A DNA stretch of 64,000 bases from Acidovorax sp. A1169 (GCF_030704685.1 NZ_JAUZDX010000024.1:1-64000), one strand, 5' to 3'; positions 30,659 through 39,765 are shown, counted from the stretch's first letter. Notes: generated by a model not told the origin, from the sequence alone. Numbers and translations are program-made.

Positions 30659-31624
30659 ATGCCCGCAGTCCATGCTTCCGCCCCGTTGCCATTGCGCCAG
30701 TGGACGACCGATGTGGTCGCGCCCGCAGCGCGCCTGGACTACTGGGTGGGCGCCATCTGCGAAGCCTTTCTGGAGATGGACTGCAGCTCGCGCGAGGCCC
30801 CTGTGTTTGGCGGGGTCCTGCAGAGCCTGGCGGTGCAGGCCCTGTCGGTCAACCAGGTGCGCGCCTCCACGCAGGACGTGTACCGCACGCCAGCGGGCAT
30901 TGCACGCAGCCGTAACCTGCCGTTCTACCTGATCGCCCAGGCCGAGAGCGCGTGGCATGTGCGCCAGGACGGGCAGGTGGCCCACCTGCGCCCGGGCGAC
31001 GTGGCGCTGGTGGACTCGGCACGGCCTTACGAGCTGCACTTTTCCGAAGGGGTGAACTGCGTCTCGCTGCAGCTGCCGCGCGCCTGGGTGGGGCAGTGGC
31101 TGGCGCAGGCCGAGGTGCGCGGGCCCCGCGTTGCCTGGCGCGACCAGGGCTGGGGCCAGAGTCTCGGAGCCCTGGCCGTGCAGCTTGCGCGCGACCCGGC
31201 CTCGGCCCAGGCCTTGCCGCCCGCGCTGCTGTCGGACCACCTGGGTGCCTTGCTGTGTGCTGCGCTGGAGCCGCCTGCGGCGCCGGCGGCCCCAGCGGGC
31301 CAGGGCCTGCATGCCCACCTGTGCGCACTGCTGCAGGGGCGCATCGACCAGCCCGGTGTCTCGGCCCAGGCCCTTGCGCAGGAGGCTGGCGTCTCCCTGC
31401 GCACGCTGCACCGCGCGTTTGCGGCGCAGGGCAGCACCTTTGCGGGCACGCTGCGCCAGTTGCGCCTGGTGCGCGCGGCGCAGCTGCTGCGCCGGCCCCA
31501 ACTGGCGCATGTGGCGGTGGCCGAGATCGGGCGGCGCTGCGGTTTTTCCGATGCATCGCACTTTGCGCGCGTTTTTCAGCACGCCATGGGGGTGCCGCCC
31601 GCGCAGTGGCGGCGTGGCGGTTGA
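30659..31624 (+). CDS. AraC-family transcriptional regulator with N-terminal AraC-binding-like domain
   Basis: The 321-aa protein has an N-terminal sensor domain resembling those of FeaR/AraC-binding-like regulators (about residues 30-190, with RPGDVALVDSARPYEL). A C-terminal AraC double helix-turn-helix domain covers about 215-318, including AEIGRRCGFSDASHFARVF. Such proteins usually control catabolic genes for aromatic amines or alkanes. No obvious target lies next to it, since carB is upstream on the same strand and the next gene is convergent. Ligand and regulon are unknown. Confidence 0.87.
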   Translation: MPAVHASAPLPLRQWTTDVVAPAARLDYWVGAICEAFLEMDCSSREAPVFGGVLQSLAVQALSVNQVRASTQDVYRTPAGIARSRNLPFYLIAQAESAWHVRQDGQVAHLRPGDVALVDSARPYELHFSEGVNCVSLQLPRAWVGQWLAQAEVRGPRVAWRDQGWGQSLGALAVQLARDPASAQALPPALLSDHLGALLCAALEPPAAPAAPAGQGLHAHLCALLQGRIDQPGVSAQALAQEAGVSLRTLHRAFAAQGSTFAGTLRQLRLVRAAQLLRRPQLAHVAVAEIGRRCGFSDASHFARVFQHAMGVPPAQWRRGG

Positions 31625-31699
31625 TGCGGACTTACCTGCACCCGGCCAGGAGTCTGCGCCCTTCATTCTGACCTGCCGCAAAGCGACGCAGGGGGCGTC

Positions 31700-33928
31700 T
31701 CACGCGGGCATGTACTGACGCAGGAACAGTTCCAGCACGTCGGCCGGCAGCGGCCGGCTGAACAGGTAGCCCTGGGCCTCGTCGCAGCCCTGCTCGCGCA
31801 GGAAGGCCAGTTGTTCCGGTGTCTCCACACCCTCGGCCGTGGTGCGCATGCCCAGGGCCTGGGCCATGCGGATGATGGCGCTGACGATGGCGCGGTCGTT
31901 GCCGTCGTCGCCCAGGTCGCGTACGAACGACTGGTCGATCTTGAGCTTGAAGATCTGAAAGCGCTTGAGCTGGCTCAGTGACGAATAGCCGGTGCCGAAG
32001 TCGTCCATGGACATGCGCACCCCGCGCGAGTGCAGGCTGTCCATGGTGGCCACGGCCGAATGCGGGTCGTCCACGGCCACGCCTTCGGTCAGCTCCAGCT
32101 CCAGGCAGTCGGGGGGCAGCTCGAAGATGGTCAGGATGCGGCTCACCAGTTCAGGCAGCTGCGGCTGGCGGAACTGGATGGCCGACAGGTTGACCGCCAT
32201 GGTCAGCGCGGGAAAGCCGTTCTCGTGCCAGTCCTTGAGTTGCGTGAGCGCGGTGCGCAGCACCCACTCGCCGATCTGCAGGATCTGGCCGCTGTCTTCG
32301 GCGATGGGGATGAACTCGGTGGGCGTGATGCTGCCCATCTGCGGGTGGTCCCAGCGCAGCAGGGCCTCCACACTGTGCACCTTGCCCGTGGCCAGGTGGA
32401 TCTGGGGCTGGTAGTGCAGGTGCAGCTGCCCACGCTCGAGGGCTCGGCGCAGGGCGTTCTCGATCTGCAGGGCGCGCACCGACTGGGCCTGCATCTCGGG
32501 TGTGAAGAAGCGGAAGGTGTTGCGCCCGTCGAGCTTGGCGCGGTACATGGCCACGTCGGCAGACTGGGTCAGCGTGTCGAAGTCGCTGCCGTCCTGCGGG
32601 AACAGGGCGATGCCCATGGACGGCGCCATGGTCAGTTCGTGGTGGTCGATCTGGTAGTGCTGGCGCGAGGCCTCCTGCAGCTTGCCGGCCACGCGCGCGG
32701 CCCCATGGGCGTTGGCGCCCGGCAGCAGCAGGATGAACTCGTCGCCGCCCAGTCGCGAGACGGTGTCCTTGTCGCGCACCACGGCGCGCAGGCGCTTGGC
32801 GATCTCCACCAGCAGGGCGTCGCCCACGCGGTGGCCCAGCGAGTCGTTGACGTGCTTGAAATGGTCCAGGTCCAGGAAGATCAGCGCCAGCGGCGTACGG
32901 CCCTCCTGCGCCACGCGGATAGCCTCCTGGGCCCGCTCGGACAGCAGGGCACGGTTGGGCAGGCCGGTCAGCGGGTCGTAGTGGGCCAGCCAGTAGATGC
33001 GGTCCTGGTCGGCCTTGCGGTCGCTGATCTCGCGGTGCAGGTTGTCCACCGTGTCGCGCAGTTCGCGCGTGCGGTCCTGGACCTGCTGCTCCAGTTCCCC
33101 GTGCACGCGTGCCAGGGCTTCCTGGGCCTGCTTGCGCTCGGAGATGTCCATGGTGATCCAGATCGATCCCTGGTCCGGATCGTCGGGGTCGATGAACTTG
33201 GCGCGCACCTCGCAGGTGAGCGGTGTGCCGTCCCTGCGGCGCATGACCACCTCGCCCTCGTACGACTGGCCGGCCGCGAGCACCGGGTAGCAGCGGTGGC
33301 CGACTTCCTCCCAGTCCTCGTCGCTGGCATACCAGCGGCGCGACGGGCTGCCCGCCAGCTCGCCGGGGCCGTAGCCCAGCATGTGCTCGAAGTGGCGGTT
33401 GCAGCGGGTCAGGTGCCGGTCGCGCAGGAACACGATGCCCACCATGGCCTGGTCGAACAGCACCTGCTTTTCGCGCACGGCAGCGCTCAGCAGGGCCTGG
33501 GCCTGTTTGTGCTCGTCGATATCGTCGAGAATCCAGATCGACCCCTCGCTCGTGTCGGCCGGGTTGATCAGCCGGCCCGTGAGGCTGCCCCAGAACAGCC
33601 GCCCGTTGCGCCGGCGCATCTGGCGCTCCACGCGGTAGGCCTGGCCCTTGGCAAGAGCGGGGTAAGCTTCGCGCCCCAGTGCACGGAAGGCATCGCGGTC
33701 GGGGTAGAAGGCCTCGCTGCTCAGGCCCGCCAGGCGCTGCGCCGATTCGTAGCCGAAGATCTCGGCATAGCGCTGGTTGCAGCGCACCACCACGCGCTGG
33801 CGGATGAACACGATGCCCACGCCCGCGCTCTCGAGCAGCATCTGCTGCTCGCGCAGCGTGCGCTCCAAAGACGCGTCGGAAGAGTCCCCAGACGGCAGGC
33901 GTTCTGGGGCAATGGACAGCAAGGACAT
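31700..33928 (-). CDS. PAS-PAS-GGDEF-EAL cyclic-di-GMP signalling protein
   Basis: From ATG 33928 this 742-aa protein has two PAS sensor domains (about residues 20-140 and 150-275, each with a GIVF motif) and a short coiled linker. A GGDEF domain follows with intact RLGGDEF, then an EAL domain with intact EALLRWDH and DDFGTGYSSL. It could both make and degrade c-di-GMP; the net activity cannot be read. No membrane segment is seen, so it probably senses a cytoplasmic cue through PAS. It is divergent from the OlsB-like operon, whose Pho-box array lies between them. Confidence 0.93.
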   Translation of the reverse strand: MSLLSIAPERLPSGDSSDASLERTLREQQMLLESAGVGIVFIRQRVVVRCNQRYAEIFGYESAQRLAGLSSEAFYPDRDAFRALGREAYPALAKGQAYRVERQMRRRNGRLFWGSLTGRLINPADTSEGSIWILDDIDEHKQAQALLSAAVREKQVLFDQAMVGIVFLRDRHLTRCNRHFEHMLGYGPGELAGSPSRRWYASDEDWEEVGHRCYPVLAAGQSYEGEVVMRRRDGTPLTCEVRAKFIDPDDPDQGSIWITMDISERKQAQEALARVHGELEQQVQDRTRELRDTVDNLHREISDRKADQDRIYWLAHYDPLTGLPNRALLSERAQEAIRVAQEGRTPLALIFLDLDHFKHVNDSLGHRVGDALLVEIAKRLRAVVRDKDTVSRLGGDEFILLLPGANAHGAARVAGKLQEASRQHYQIDHHELTMAPSMGIALFPQDGSDFDTLTQSADVAMYRAKLDGRNTFRFFTPEMQAQSVRALQIENALRRALERGQLHLHYQPQIHLATGKVHSVEALLRWDHPQMGSITPTEFIPIAEDSGQILQIGEWVLRTALTQLKDWHENGFPALTMAVNLSAIQFRQPQLPELVSRILTIFELPPDCLELELTEGVAVDDPHSAVATMDSLHSRGVRMSMDDFGTGYSSLSQLKRFQIFKLKIDQSFVRDLGDDGNDRAIVSAIIRMAQALGMRTTAEGVETPEQLAFLREQGCDEAQGYLFSRPLPADVLELFLRQYMPA

Positions 33929-34078
33929 GGCGGCCGGACCCGGAGGGAGAGGCGCGATGCCCCAAAAAAAATGTTCCAAAGTGTAGCAGCCCAGGCTTAC
34001 AGCGGTAACAGCCTGGTAACCGGCCCCTGACTGTGCCGCAAGGGGGGCTTCGGGCACCCACCGGCATGCCGCGCCCCT

Positions 34079-34118
34079 CTGTCACGGCGTTGACATCGCA
34101 CGGACATGCAGGCGTCAC
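34079..34118 (+). promoter_or_regulatory. Candidate Pho box array before lipid-remodelling operon
   Basis: Four heptamers recur at an exact 11-base period: CTGTCAC (34079), TTGACAT (34090), CGGACAT (34101) and GCGTCAC (34112). The first matches the PhoB unit CTGTCA(T/C) fully and the others at five of seven positions. PhoB binds such direct repeats as tandem dimers. The operon start codon is at 34213. Binding is inferred. Confidence 0.6.
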
Positions 34119-34212
34119 CCGCGGCTTTCAAACTCCATCGCATTGAAGCACACCACCCGGTGATCCGGGGCACCAGCGGCCATGGGGCCGCCCTGTACGA
34201 AGGAGTTGATCC

Positions 34213-35058
34213 ATGAGCGATTTGCACAACCCCGCCCTGCCGCTGCTCCCTGCTGCACCGTCCAGAGGGGCAATCCACCGCCCTGGCGCTGCAGTGGGTG
34301 CGGTCGTCGCAGTGGCTGGCACCCCGGTGCGTGGCGCAGTGGAGGTCTCGTGGGCACGGCACCTCGACGAGGTCCGCCAGGCGCAGAAACTCAGGTACGA
34401 CGTGTTTGCCGAGGAGATGGGCGCTCGATTGACGACCCCCGTTCACGGCCACGACGTGGACCTGTTCGACGACTACTGTGAGCACCTGCTGGTGCGGGAC
34501 ACGGCCACCCAGCAGGTGATTGGCACCTACCGGGTTCTGACCCCCGCCCAGGCACGCCGCGTGGGCAGCACCTACAGCGACACCGAATTCGACCTGACCC
34601 GCCTGCGCACCCTGCGCCCGCGCATGGTGGAACTGGGCCGCAGCTGCGTGCACCCCGAGCACCGCCATGGCGGCGTGATCATGGCGCTGTGGAGCGCGCT
34701 GGCCGACTTCATGGTGCGCAACCAGCTCGACACCATGATCGGCTGCGCCAGCATCCCCATGCTGCACAACGGCGTGATCAGCGGCGATGCGGCCGCCAGC
34801 ATCTGGAACCAGGTGCGCCAGACGCACCTGGCCCCCATCGAATACCACGTGCTGCCGCGCCTGCCGCTGCCCATCGAGAAGCTTGATGGCTCGGTCTTCG
34901 TGGAGCCGCCGGCCCTGATAAAGGGCTACCTGCGCCTGGGTGCGCGGGTGCTGGGCGCCCCTGCGTGGGACCCGGACTTCAACACCGCAGACCTGCCCAT
35001 GCTGATGCGCCTGGCGGACCTGCATCCCCGCTACCGCAAGCATTTCCTGGGGGCCTGA
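34213..35058 (+). CDS. OlsB-like N-acyltransferase (GNAT, ornithine-lipid type)
   Basis: The 281-aa protein belongs to the GNAT subfamily that includes OlsB, which transfers a 3-hydroxyacyl chain from ACP to ornithine. After a non-conserved N-terminal extension of about 45 residues comes the core with LRYDVFAEEMGAR and VELGRSCVHPEHR, typical of this group. No olsA partner is in the window; the second acylation would have to be encoded elsewhere. It leads a tight three-gene unit with a metallophosphatase (one-base overlap) and a GT4 glycosyltransferase. Function as a phosphorus-free lipid enzyme is inferred from family and context. Confidence 0.75.
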   Translation: MSDLHNPALPLLPAAPSRGAIHRPGAAVGAVVAVAGTPVRGAVEVSWARHLDEVRQAQKLRYDVFAEEMGARLTTPVHGHDVDLFDDYCEHLLVRDTATQQVIGTYRVLTPAQARRVGSTYSDTEFDLTRLRTLRPRMVELGRSCVHPEHRHGGVIMALWSALADFMVRNQLDTMIGCASIPMLHNGVISGDAAASIWNQVRQTHLAPIEYHVLPRLPLPIEKLDGSVFVEPPALIKGYLRLGARVLGAPAWDPDFNTADLPMLMRLADLHPRYRKHFLGA

Positions 35059-35936
35059 TGCGCGCCGCGTTCGACGCGCTCGGCGACTGGACTGCGCACG
35101 TGGGAGGTGGGCAGGACACTGCTGCCGACGCCGACGACGCGCATCCACCGGGCCACCGCCACCTGCGCGCGGTGTTCATCTCCGACCTGCACCTGGGCAC
35201 GCCCGGCTGCCAGGCCGAAGGCCTGCTCGACTTTCTCAAGCACCACCCGAGCGACCACCTGTACCTGGTGGGCGACATCGTGGACGGCTGGCAGCTGCGC
35301 CGCCGCTGGTTCTGGCCCCAGGCCCACAACGACGTGGTGCAAAAGCTGCTGCGCCGGGCGCGCAAGGGCTGCCGCGTGGTGTTCGTGCCCGGCAACCACG
35401 ACGAATTCGCCCGCGCCTTCGTCGGCCATTCGTTCGGCGGCATCGAGGTGGCCGAGGACACTGTGCACACCACGGCCGATGGCCGCACCCTGTGGGTGAC
35501 GCATGGCGACTACTTCGATGGCGTGATCCAGTGTGCCAAGTGGCTGGCTTACGTGGGCGACAACCTGTATGAGTTCACGCTCAAGCTCAACCGGCACCTG
35601 AACACCCTGCGCGCACGCATGGGGCTGCCGTACTGGTCGCTCTCGGCCTACCTCAAGGGCAAGGTCAAGACGGCGCTGAACTACGTGACGGACTTCGAGG
35701 TGGCCGTGGCCGCCGAGGCCCGCCGCCGTGGCCACGACGGTGTGGTGTGCGGCCATATCCACCGCGCCGAGATGCGCGAGATCGACGGCACCCTGTACTG
35801 CAACGATGGCGACTGGGTGGAAAGCCACACCGCGCTGGTCGAGCACATGGATGGCCGCCTGGAGCTGGTGCAGTGGCATACCGTGCCCGGCCACCAGACT
35901 AGCACGCAAACCCACAGCAGCGAGATGGCCGTATGA
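35058..35936 (+). CDS. PlcP/LpxH-like metallophosphoesterase
   Basis: The 292-aa calcineurin-type phosphoesterase carries all metal motifs: SDLHLG, GDIVDGW, GNHDE, and the later THGDYFD and GHIH. Two relatives are possible: LpxH of lipid A synthesis, or PlcP, a phospholipase C that removes head groups from phospholipids during phosphate starvation. I favour PlcP because it is translationally coupled to an OlsB-like gene, followed by a GT4 glycosyltransferase and placed behind Pho-box-like repeats. The plcP-agt pairing is known from phosphate-limited lipid remodelling in other bacteria. Start ATG 35058 overlaps the preceding stop. Confidence 0.75.
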   Translation: MRAAFDALGDWTAHVGGGQDTAADADDAHPPGHRHLRAVFISDLHLGTPGCQAEGLLDFLKHHPSDHLYLVGDIVDGWQLRRRWFWPQAHNDVVQKLLRRARKGCRVVFVPGNHDEFARAFVGHSFGGIEVAEDTVHTTADGRTLWVTHGDYFDGVIQCAKWLAYVGDNLYEFTLKLNRHLNTLRARMGLPYWSLSAYLKGKVKTALNYVTDFEVAVAAEARRRGHDGVVCGHIHRAEMREIDGTLYCNDGDWVESHTALVEHMDGRLELVQWHTVPGHQTSTQTHSSEMAV

Positions 35937-37024
35937 AAATCGCCTTGTTGTCCGATGCCTGGGCCCCGCAGATCAATGGCGTGGTCACAACGCTGGTGGA
36001 GCTGGTGCGCCATATGGAGAGTGCCGGGCACCAGGTGCACGTGATCCAGCCGGGCATGTTCAAGACGCGCCCCTGCCCAGGCTACCCGGGGATCGACCTG
36101 GCCATACGGCCCGGGCGCGAGATAGGGCGCATCCTGGACGAACTGCAGCCCGATGCCATCCACCTGGCGACCGAAGGCCCCATCGGCTGGGCCGGGCGTC
36201 GCTACTGCCTGCGCAGGAAGCTGGCCTTCACCACCGCCTTCCACACCCGCTTTCCCGAGATCTTGCAAGCGGCTTTGCGGATTCCGCTCTCGCTGGGCTA
36301 TGCGCTGTTCCGGCATTTTCACCGCCCCTCGTCGGGTGTGATGGTGCCCACGGTGGGGGTTTTGAAGATGCTTGAACGGCGAGGCTTTCGCAACCTCAGG
36401 CAATGGACGCACGGGGTGGACACCACGGCCTTCCCCTACCAGGGCGAGGCCACGCCGCACCCGCTGGTGGGCGCGCTGGCCCACCCGGTGGCCCTGTACG
36501 TGGGGCGCGTCTCGTACGAGAAGAACATCGAGGCCTTCCTGCAGCTGGACATGCCGGGCAGCAAGGTGATCTGCGGCGTGGGCCCGCTGGAAGAGCGGCT
36601 CAAGGCGCGCTACCCGCAGGCGCGCTGGCTGGGCATTCTGGACCGCGCCACCCTGGCGGGCGTGTACGCGGCGGCCGACGTGTTCGTGTTTCCCAGCCGC
36701 TCGGAGACCTTTGGCCTGGTGATGCTGGAGGCCATGGCCTGCGGCACGCCCGTGGCCGCCTACTTCGAGGACGGCCCGATGGAGGTGCTGGGCGCCCATG
36801 CCGGTGGGCAGGCACGCGGCGGCGTGCTGGACACCGATCTGATGGTCGCCGCCCAGAACGCGCTTGCCGTGCCGCGCCACGAGGCGCGCAACCGGGCACT
36901 GGAGTTCACCTGGGCGCATGCAGCCCGCCTTTTCCAGCAATTTCTGGTGCCAGCCCGCCCCCGTGGAGATGACGATGCGGTTTCTGTCACAAAAACTGTC
37001 ACATCACTGTCATCTGGTCGTTAA
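35933..37024 (+). CDS. GT4 glycosyltransferase, probable glycolipid synthase
   Basis: The 363-aa GT-B enzyme of family 4 has the N-terminal acceptor-side start LLSDAWAPQINGVVTT, the donor-domain entry LYVGRVSYEKNIEAF and the ExxxxxxE-type motif SRSETFGLVMLEAMACGTPV. It resembles glycosyltransferases that glycosylate diacylglycerol (Agt, SqdX type). If the preceding enzyme releases diacylglycerol, this one would turn it into a glucosyl- or glucuronosyl-lipid. The ATG overlaps the previous stop (ATGA). Its last codons contain the Pho box of ppk. Confidence 0.8.
   Translation: MKIALLSDAWAPQINGVVTTLVELVRHMESAGHQVHVIQPGMFKTRPCPGYPGIDLAIRPGREIGRILDELQPDAIHLATEGPIGWAGRRYCLRRKLAFTTAFHTRFPEILQAALRIPLSLGYALFRHFHRPSSGVMVPTVGVLKMLERRGFRNLRQWTHGVDTTAFPYQGEATPHPLVGALAHPVALYVGRVSYEKNIEAFLQLDMPGSKVICGVGPLEERLKARYPQARWLGILDRATLAGVYAAADVFVFPSRSETFGLVMLEAMACGTPVAAYFEDGPMEVLGAHAGGQARGGVLDTDLMVAAQNALAVPRHEARNRALEFTWAHAARLFQQFLVPARPRGDDDAVSVTKTVTSLSSGR
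36984..37013 (+). promoter_or_regulatory. Pho box upstream of ppk
   Basis: Three near-perfect PhoB units read CTGTCAC (36984), CTGTCAC (36996) and CTGTCAT (37007). They are separated by five and four A-rich bases. A -10-like AATACT starts ten bases after the last unit (37024-37029), the usual geometry. The site lies inside the end of the glycosyltransferase gene. Confidence 0.85.
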
Positions 37025-37063
37025 ATACTGCATGCACTTGCCTCCCGTGGCTTTAGAGTGTCC

Positions 37064-39256
37064 ATGCCATCCTTCTCCTCCAGAAAACCCGTGATTCCGC
37101 AATGTGACAGCCCCGATGACCGGCAGGATGCCGCCCCCGCTGCGGCAGCCGAGCCCGCGCCCCCGCCCGCAGCGGTGGTGTCTGCTGCCGTGCCCGGGGC
37201 TCCCATGTTCCTGGACCGGGACCACAGCATTCTGGGTTTCAATGAGCGTGTCTTCGACTGGGCGGTGCGCACCGACGTTCCGCTGCTGGAGCGCCTGCGC
37301 TACCTGTGCATCGTCTCGTCCAACCTCGATGAGTTCTTCGAGGTGCGCGCCGCCGCGCACCTGACCGCTGCCAAGAGCGGCGAGGGCAAGGGGGTCTATA
37401 CGGCGGCCTCTTTCGTGGCACTGGCGTCCAAGGCCCATGACCTGGTTGCGCGCCAGTACTCGCTGTACAACGACTCCCTGGTGCCGGAGTTCGCGCGGCA
37501 CGGCATCCGCATCGTCTCGCACGGGGACCGCTCGTCCGCGCAACGGACCTGGGTGCACGAATACTTCATGCGCGAGGTGCGCCCGCTGTTGATTCCCGTG
37601 GGGCTCGATCCCGCCCACCCGTTCCCACAGGTGGCCAACAAGTCGCTCAACTTCATCGTGCGGCTGCACGGGCACGATGCCTTTGGCCGCAAGAACGAGG
37701 TGGCCATCGTCAAGGTTCCGCGCGCGCTGCCGCGCCTGGTGCGCATGCCGCCGCGCCTGGCCGCCAAGGGCGAATCGCTGTTCGTGAGCCTGTCGAGCAT
37801 CATCCGGGCGCACCTGGCGGACCTTTTTCCCGGGCGCGAGGTCACGGAGTTCTCGCAGTTCCGCGTGACCCGCCACTCCGATCTGGCGCTCGACGAGGAA
37901 GACGTGCGCAACCTGCGCACCGCCCTGCGCCAGGGCCTGCAGCACCGCCACTACGGCCAGGCCGTGCGGCTGGAGGTCTCGGCCGGGTGCTCGCAGTTCC
38001 TCTCGCGCTTTCTGCTCGAACAGTTCGACCTGCCCGAGCCCGCGCTGTACCGCGTGCACGGCCCCGTGAACCTGGTGCGGCTGACGCAGCTGGTGGACCT
38101 GGTGAACGACCCCGCGCTGCTGTTCCCCGCCTGGCGCTCGGCCTGGCCACGCCAATTGGTGCCGGGGGTCTCGATCATGGAGCAGTTGCAAAAGCGCGAC
38201 GTGCTCATGCACCAGCCGTTCGAGAGCTTCGACGGGCTGCTGGCCTTTCTGCGCGAGGCGGTGAACGACCCCCAGGTGCTGGTCATCAAGCAGACCATCT
38301 ACCGCACGGGAGCCGACTCCGAGCTCATGGACCTGCTCACCGAGGCCGTGCGCCGCGGCAAGGAGGTCATGGCGGTGGTAGAGCTCAAGGCACGCTTCGA
38401 CGAAGAGGCCAACATCAACTGGGCCGAGGCGCTCGAGTCCATCGGCGCGCAGGTGGTGTACGGCGTGGTGGGCCTCAAGACCCACGCCAAGATGCTGCTG
38501 GTGACGCGCCGCGAGGGGCGCCAGTTGCGCCGCTACGGCCACCTGTCGACCGGCAACTACAACGTGCGCACGGCGCGTCTGTACACCGACCTGAGCTATC
38601 TCACGGCCGACGAGGACACCACGGCCGACATGGACGGCGTGTTCAACCACCTGGCCAGCCAGAACCGACCTCCCAAGCTGCGCAAGCTGCTGCTTGCGCC
38701 TTTTCACCTGCAGCGCCGCATGATCGAGAAGATCGAGCAGGTGGGCCTGGCCGCCAGCCGGGGTGAGGATGCGCGCATCGTCGCCAAGATGAACGCGCTG
38801 ACGGACGAGGCGCTGATCCGTGCCCTGATCCTGGCGGGCCAGCGCGGTGCCAGCATCGACCTGATCGTGCGCGGCGCCTGCATGCTCGCGGCCCAGGTGC
38901 CTGGCGTGACCGACAACATCCGCGTGCGCTCGGTGATTGGGCGCTTTCTGGAGCACACGCGGGTCTTCTACTTCCGCGCTGGCGCTGAGGAAGACCTGTA
39001 CCTGTCGAGTGCCGACTGGATGAACCGCAACATGATGCGCCGCGTGGAGCTGGCCTGGCCCGTGACCGAGCCGCGCCTGCGCCGCCAGATCGTCGACGAA
39101 TGCCTGGTGGCCTACCTGCACGATGACCGCGATGCATGGACGCTCAACCCCGACGGCACCTATGCGCGGGCGCCCCATCCCGAAGACGGGCAGGGCGCGC
39201 AGGCGGCGCTCATGGTGCGCTACGGACCGCCTGCGTCGGTGGCGCGGGTGGAGTAG
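37064..39256 (+). CDS. ppk: Polyphosphate kinase
   Basis: The 730-aa PPK1 polymerises the gamma phosphate of ATP into polyphosphate. After a variable Pro/Ala-rich leader come the N-terminal domain (FLDRDHSILGFNERVFDWA), the head domain and two phospholipase-D-like catalytic domains. The autophosphorylated histidine is expected in LKTHAKMLLV near residue 475, with the second histidine in the C-terminal domain. A GTG at 37058 would add two residues. It is placed behind a strong Pho box and followed by sixA after 11 bases. Confidence 0.96.
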   Translation: MPSFSSRKPVIPQCDSPDDRQDAAPAAAAEPAPPPAAVVSAAVPGAPMFLDRDHSILGFNERVFDWAVRTDVPLLERLRYLCIVSSNLDEFFEVRAAAHLTAAKSGEGKGVYTAASFVALASKAHDLVARQYSLYNDSLVPEFARHGIRIVSHGDRSSAQRTWVHEYFMREVRPLLIPVGLDPAHPFPQVANKSLNFIVRLHGHDAFGRKNEVAIVKVPRALPRLVRMPPRLAAKGESLFVSLSSIIRAHLADLFPGREVTEFSQFRVTRHSDLALDEEDVRNLRTALRQGLQHRHYGQAVRLEVSAGCSQFLSRFLLEQFDLPEPALYRVHGPVNLVRLTQLVDLVNDPALLFPAWRSAWPRQLVPGVSIMEQLQKRDVLMHQPFESFDGLLAFLREAVNDPQVLVIKQTIYRTGADSELMDLLTEAVRRGKEVMAVVELKARFDEEANINWAEALESIGAQVVYGVVGLKTHAKMLLVTRREGRQLRRYGHLSTGNYNVRTARLYTDLSYLTADEDTTADMDGVFNHLASQNRPPKLRKLLLAPFHLQRRMIEKIEQVGLAASRGEDARIVAKMNALTDEALIRALILAGQRGASIDLIVRGACMLAAQVPGVTDNIRVRSVIGRFLEHTRVFYFRAGAEEDLYLSSADWMNRNMMRRVELAWPVTEPRLRRQIVDECLVAYLHDDRDAWTLNPDGTYARAPHPEDGQGAQAALMVRYGPPASVARVE

Positions 39257-39267
39257 CAAGGAACGTG

Positions 39268-39732
39268 ATGATGGATCTCATCCTGTGGCGCCATGCCGAG
39301 GCCGAAGAGGCCCAGGACGGCTCGGACGACCTGACCCGCGCGCTCACGCCACGGGGCGAAAAGCAGGCGGCCCGCATGGCGGCCTGGCTGGACCGCCAGT
39401 TGCCCGAAGGCCTGCGCGTGCTGGCCAGCCCGTCCCGGCGCACCGAGCAGACAGCCGACGCGCTGGGCCGCAAGTTCAAGATGCGTGCCGAGCTGCTGCC
39501 CGGCGGCACTACTGAAGAGCTCCTGGAGCTGGCGCAGTGGCCGCGGGCGCGCGGTGCCGTGCTGATCGTGGGCCACCAGCCCGTGCTGGGCCAGACCATT
39601 GCGCAGTTGCTAGGCATGCAGGCTTCCGAATGCGCGGTGCGCAAGGGCGCCGTGTGGTGGCTTCGCCAGCGCCAGCGCATGGACGAAAGCCAGACGGTGC
39701 TGATGGCCGTGCAGTCGCCGGAGTTCGTCTGA
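39268..39732 (+). CDS. sixA: Phosphohistidine phosphatase SixA
   Basis: The 154-aa histidine phosphatase has the catalytic WRHAEAEE at residues 7-14, the arginine region ASPSRRTEQTA and the second histidine in VGHQPVLG. SixA removes phosphate from histidine phosphotransfer proteins, including the nitrogen-PTS in E. coli. ATG 39268 is one of two adjacent starts. Co-transcription with ppk is likely from spacing. Confidence 0.9.
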   Translation: MMDLILWRHAEAEEAQDGSDDLTRALTPRGEKQAARMAAWLDRQLPEGLRVLASPSRRTEQTADALGRKFKMRAELLPGGTTEELLELAQWPRARGAVLIVGHQPVLGQTIAQLLGMQASECAVRKGAVWWLRQRQRMDESQTVLMAVQSPEFV

Positions 39733-39765
39733 CACTGACGGCGGCACCTTCAGCTACTACCACGC

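Noticed and set aside
35058..35936. Assignment of the metallophosphatase as LpxH
   Set aside because: Family motifs fit, but the operon partners and Pho box fit the PlcP relative better. LpxH remains possible until the genome is checked for another copy.
37010..39259. 749-codon minus-strand frame across ppk
   Set aside because: Antisense mirror of ppk, no recognisable protein features.
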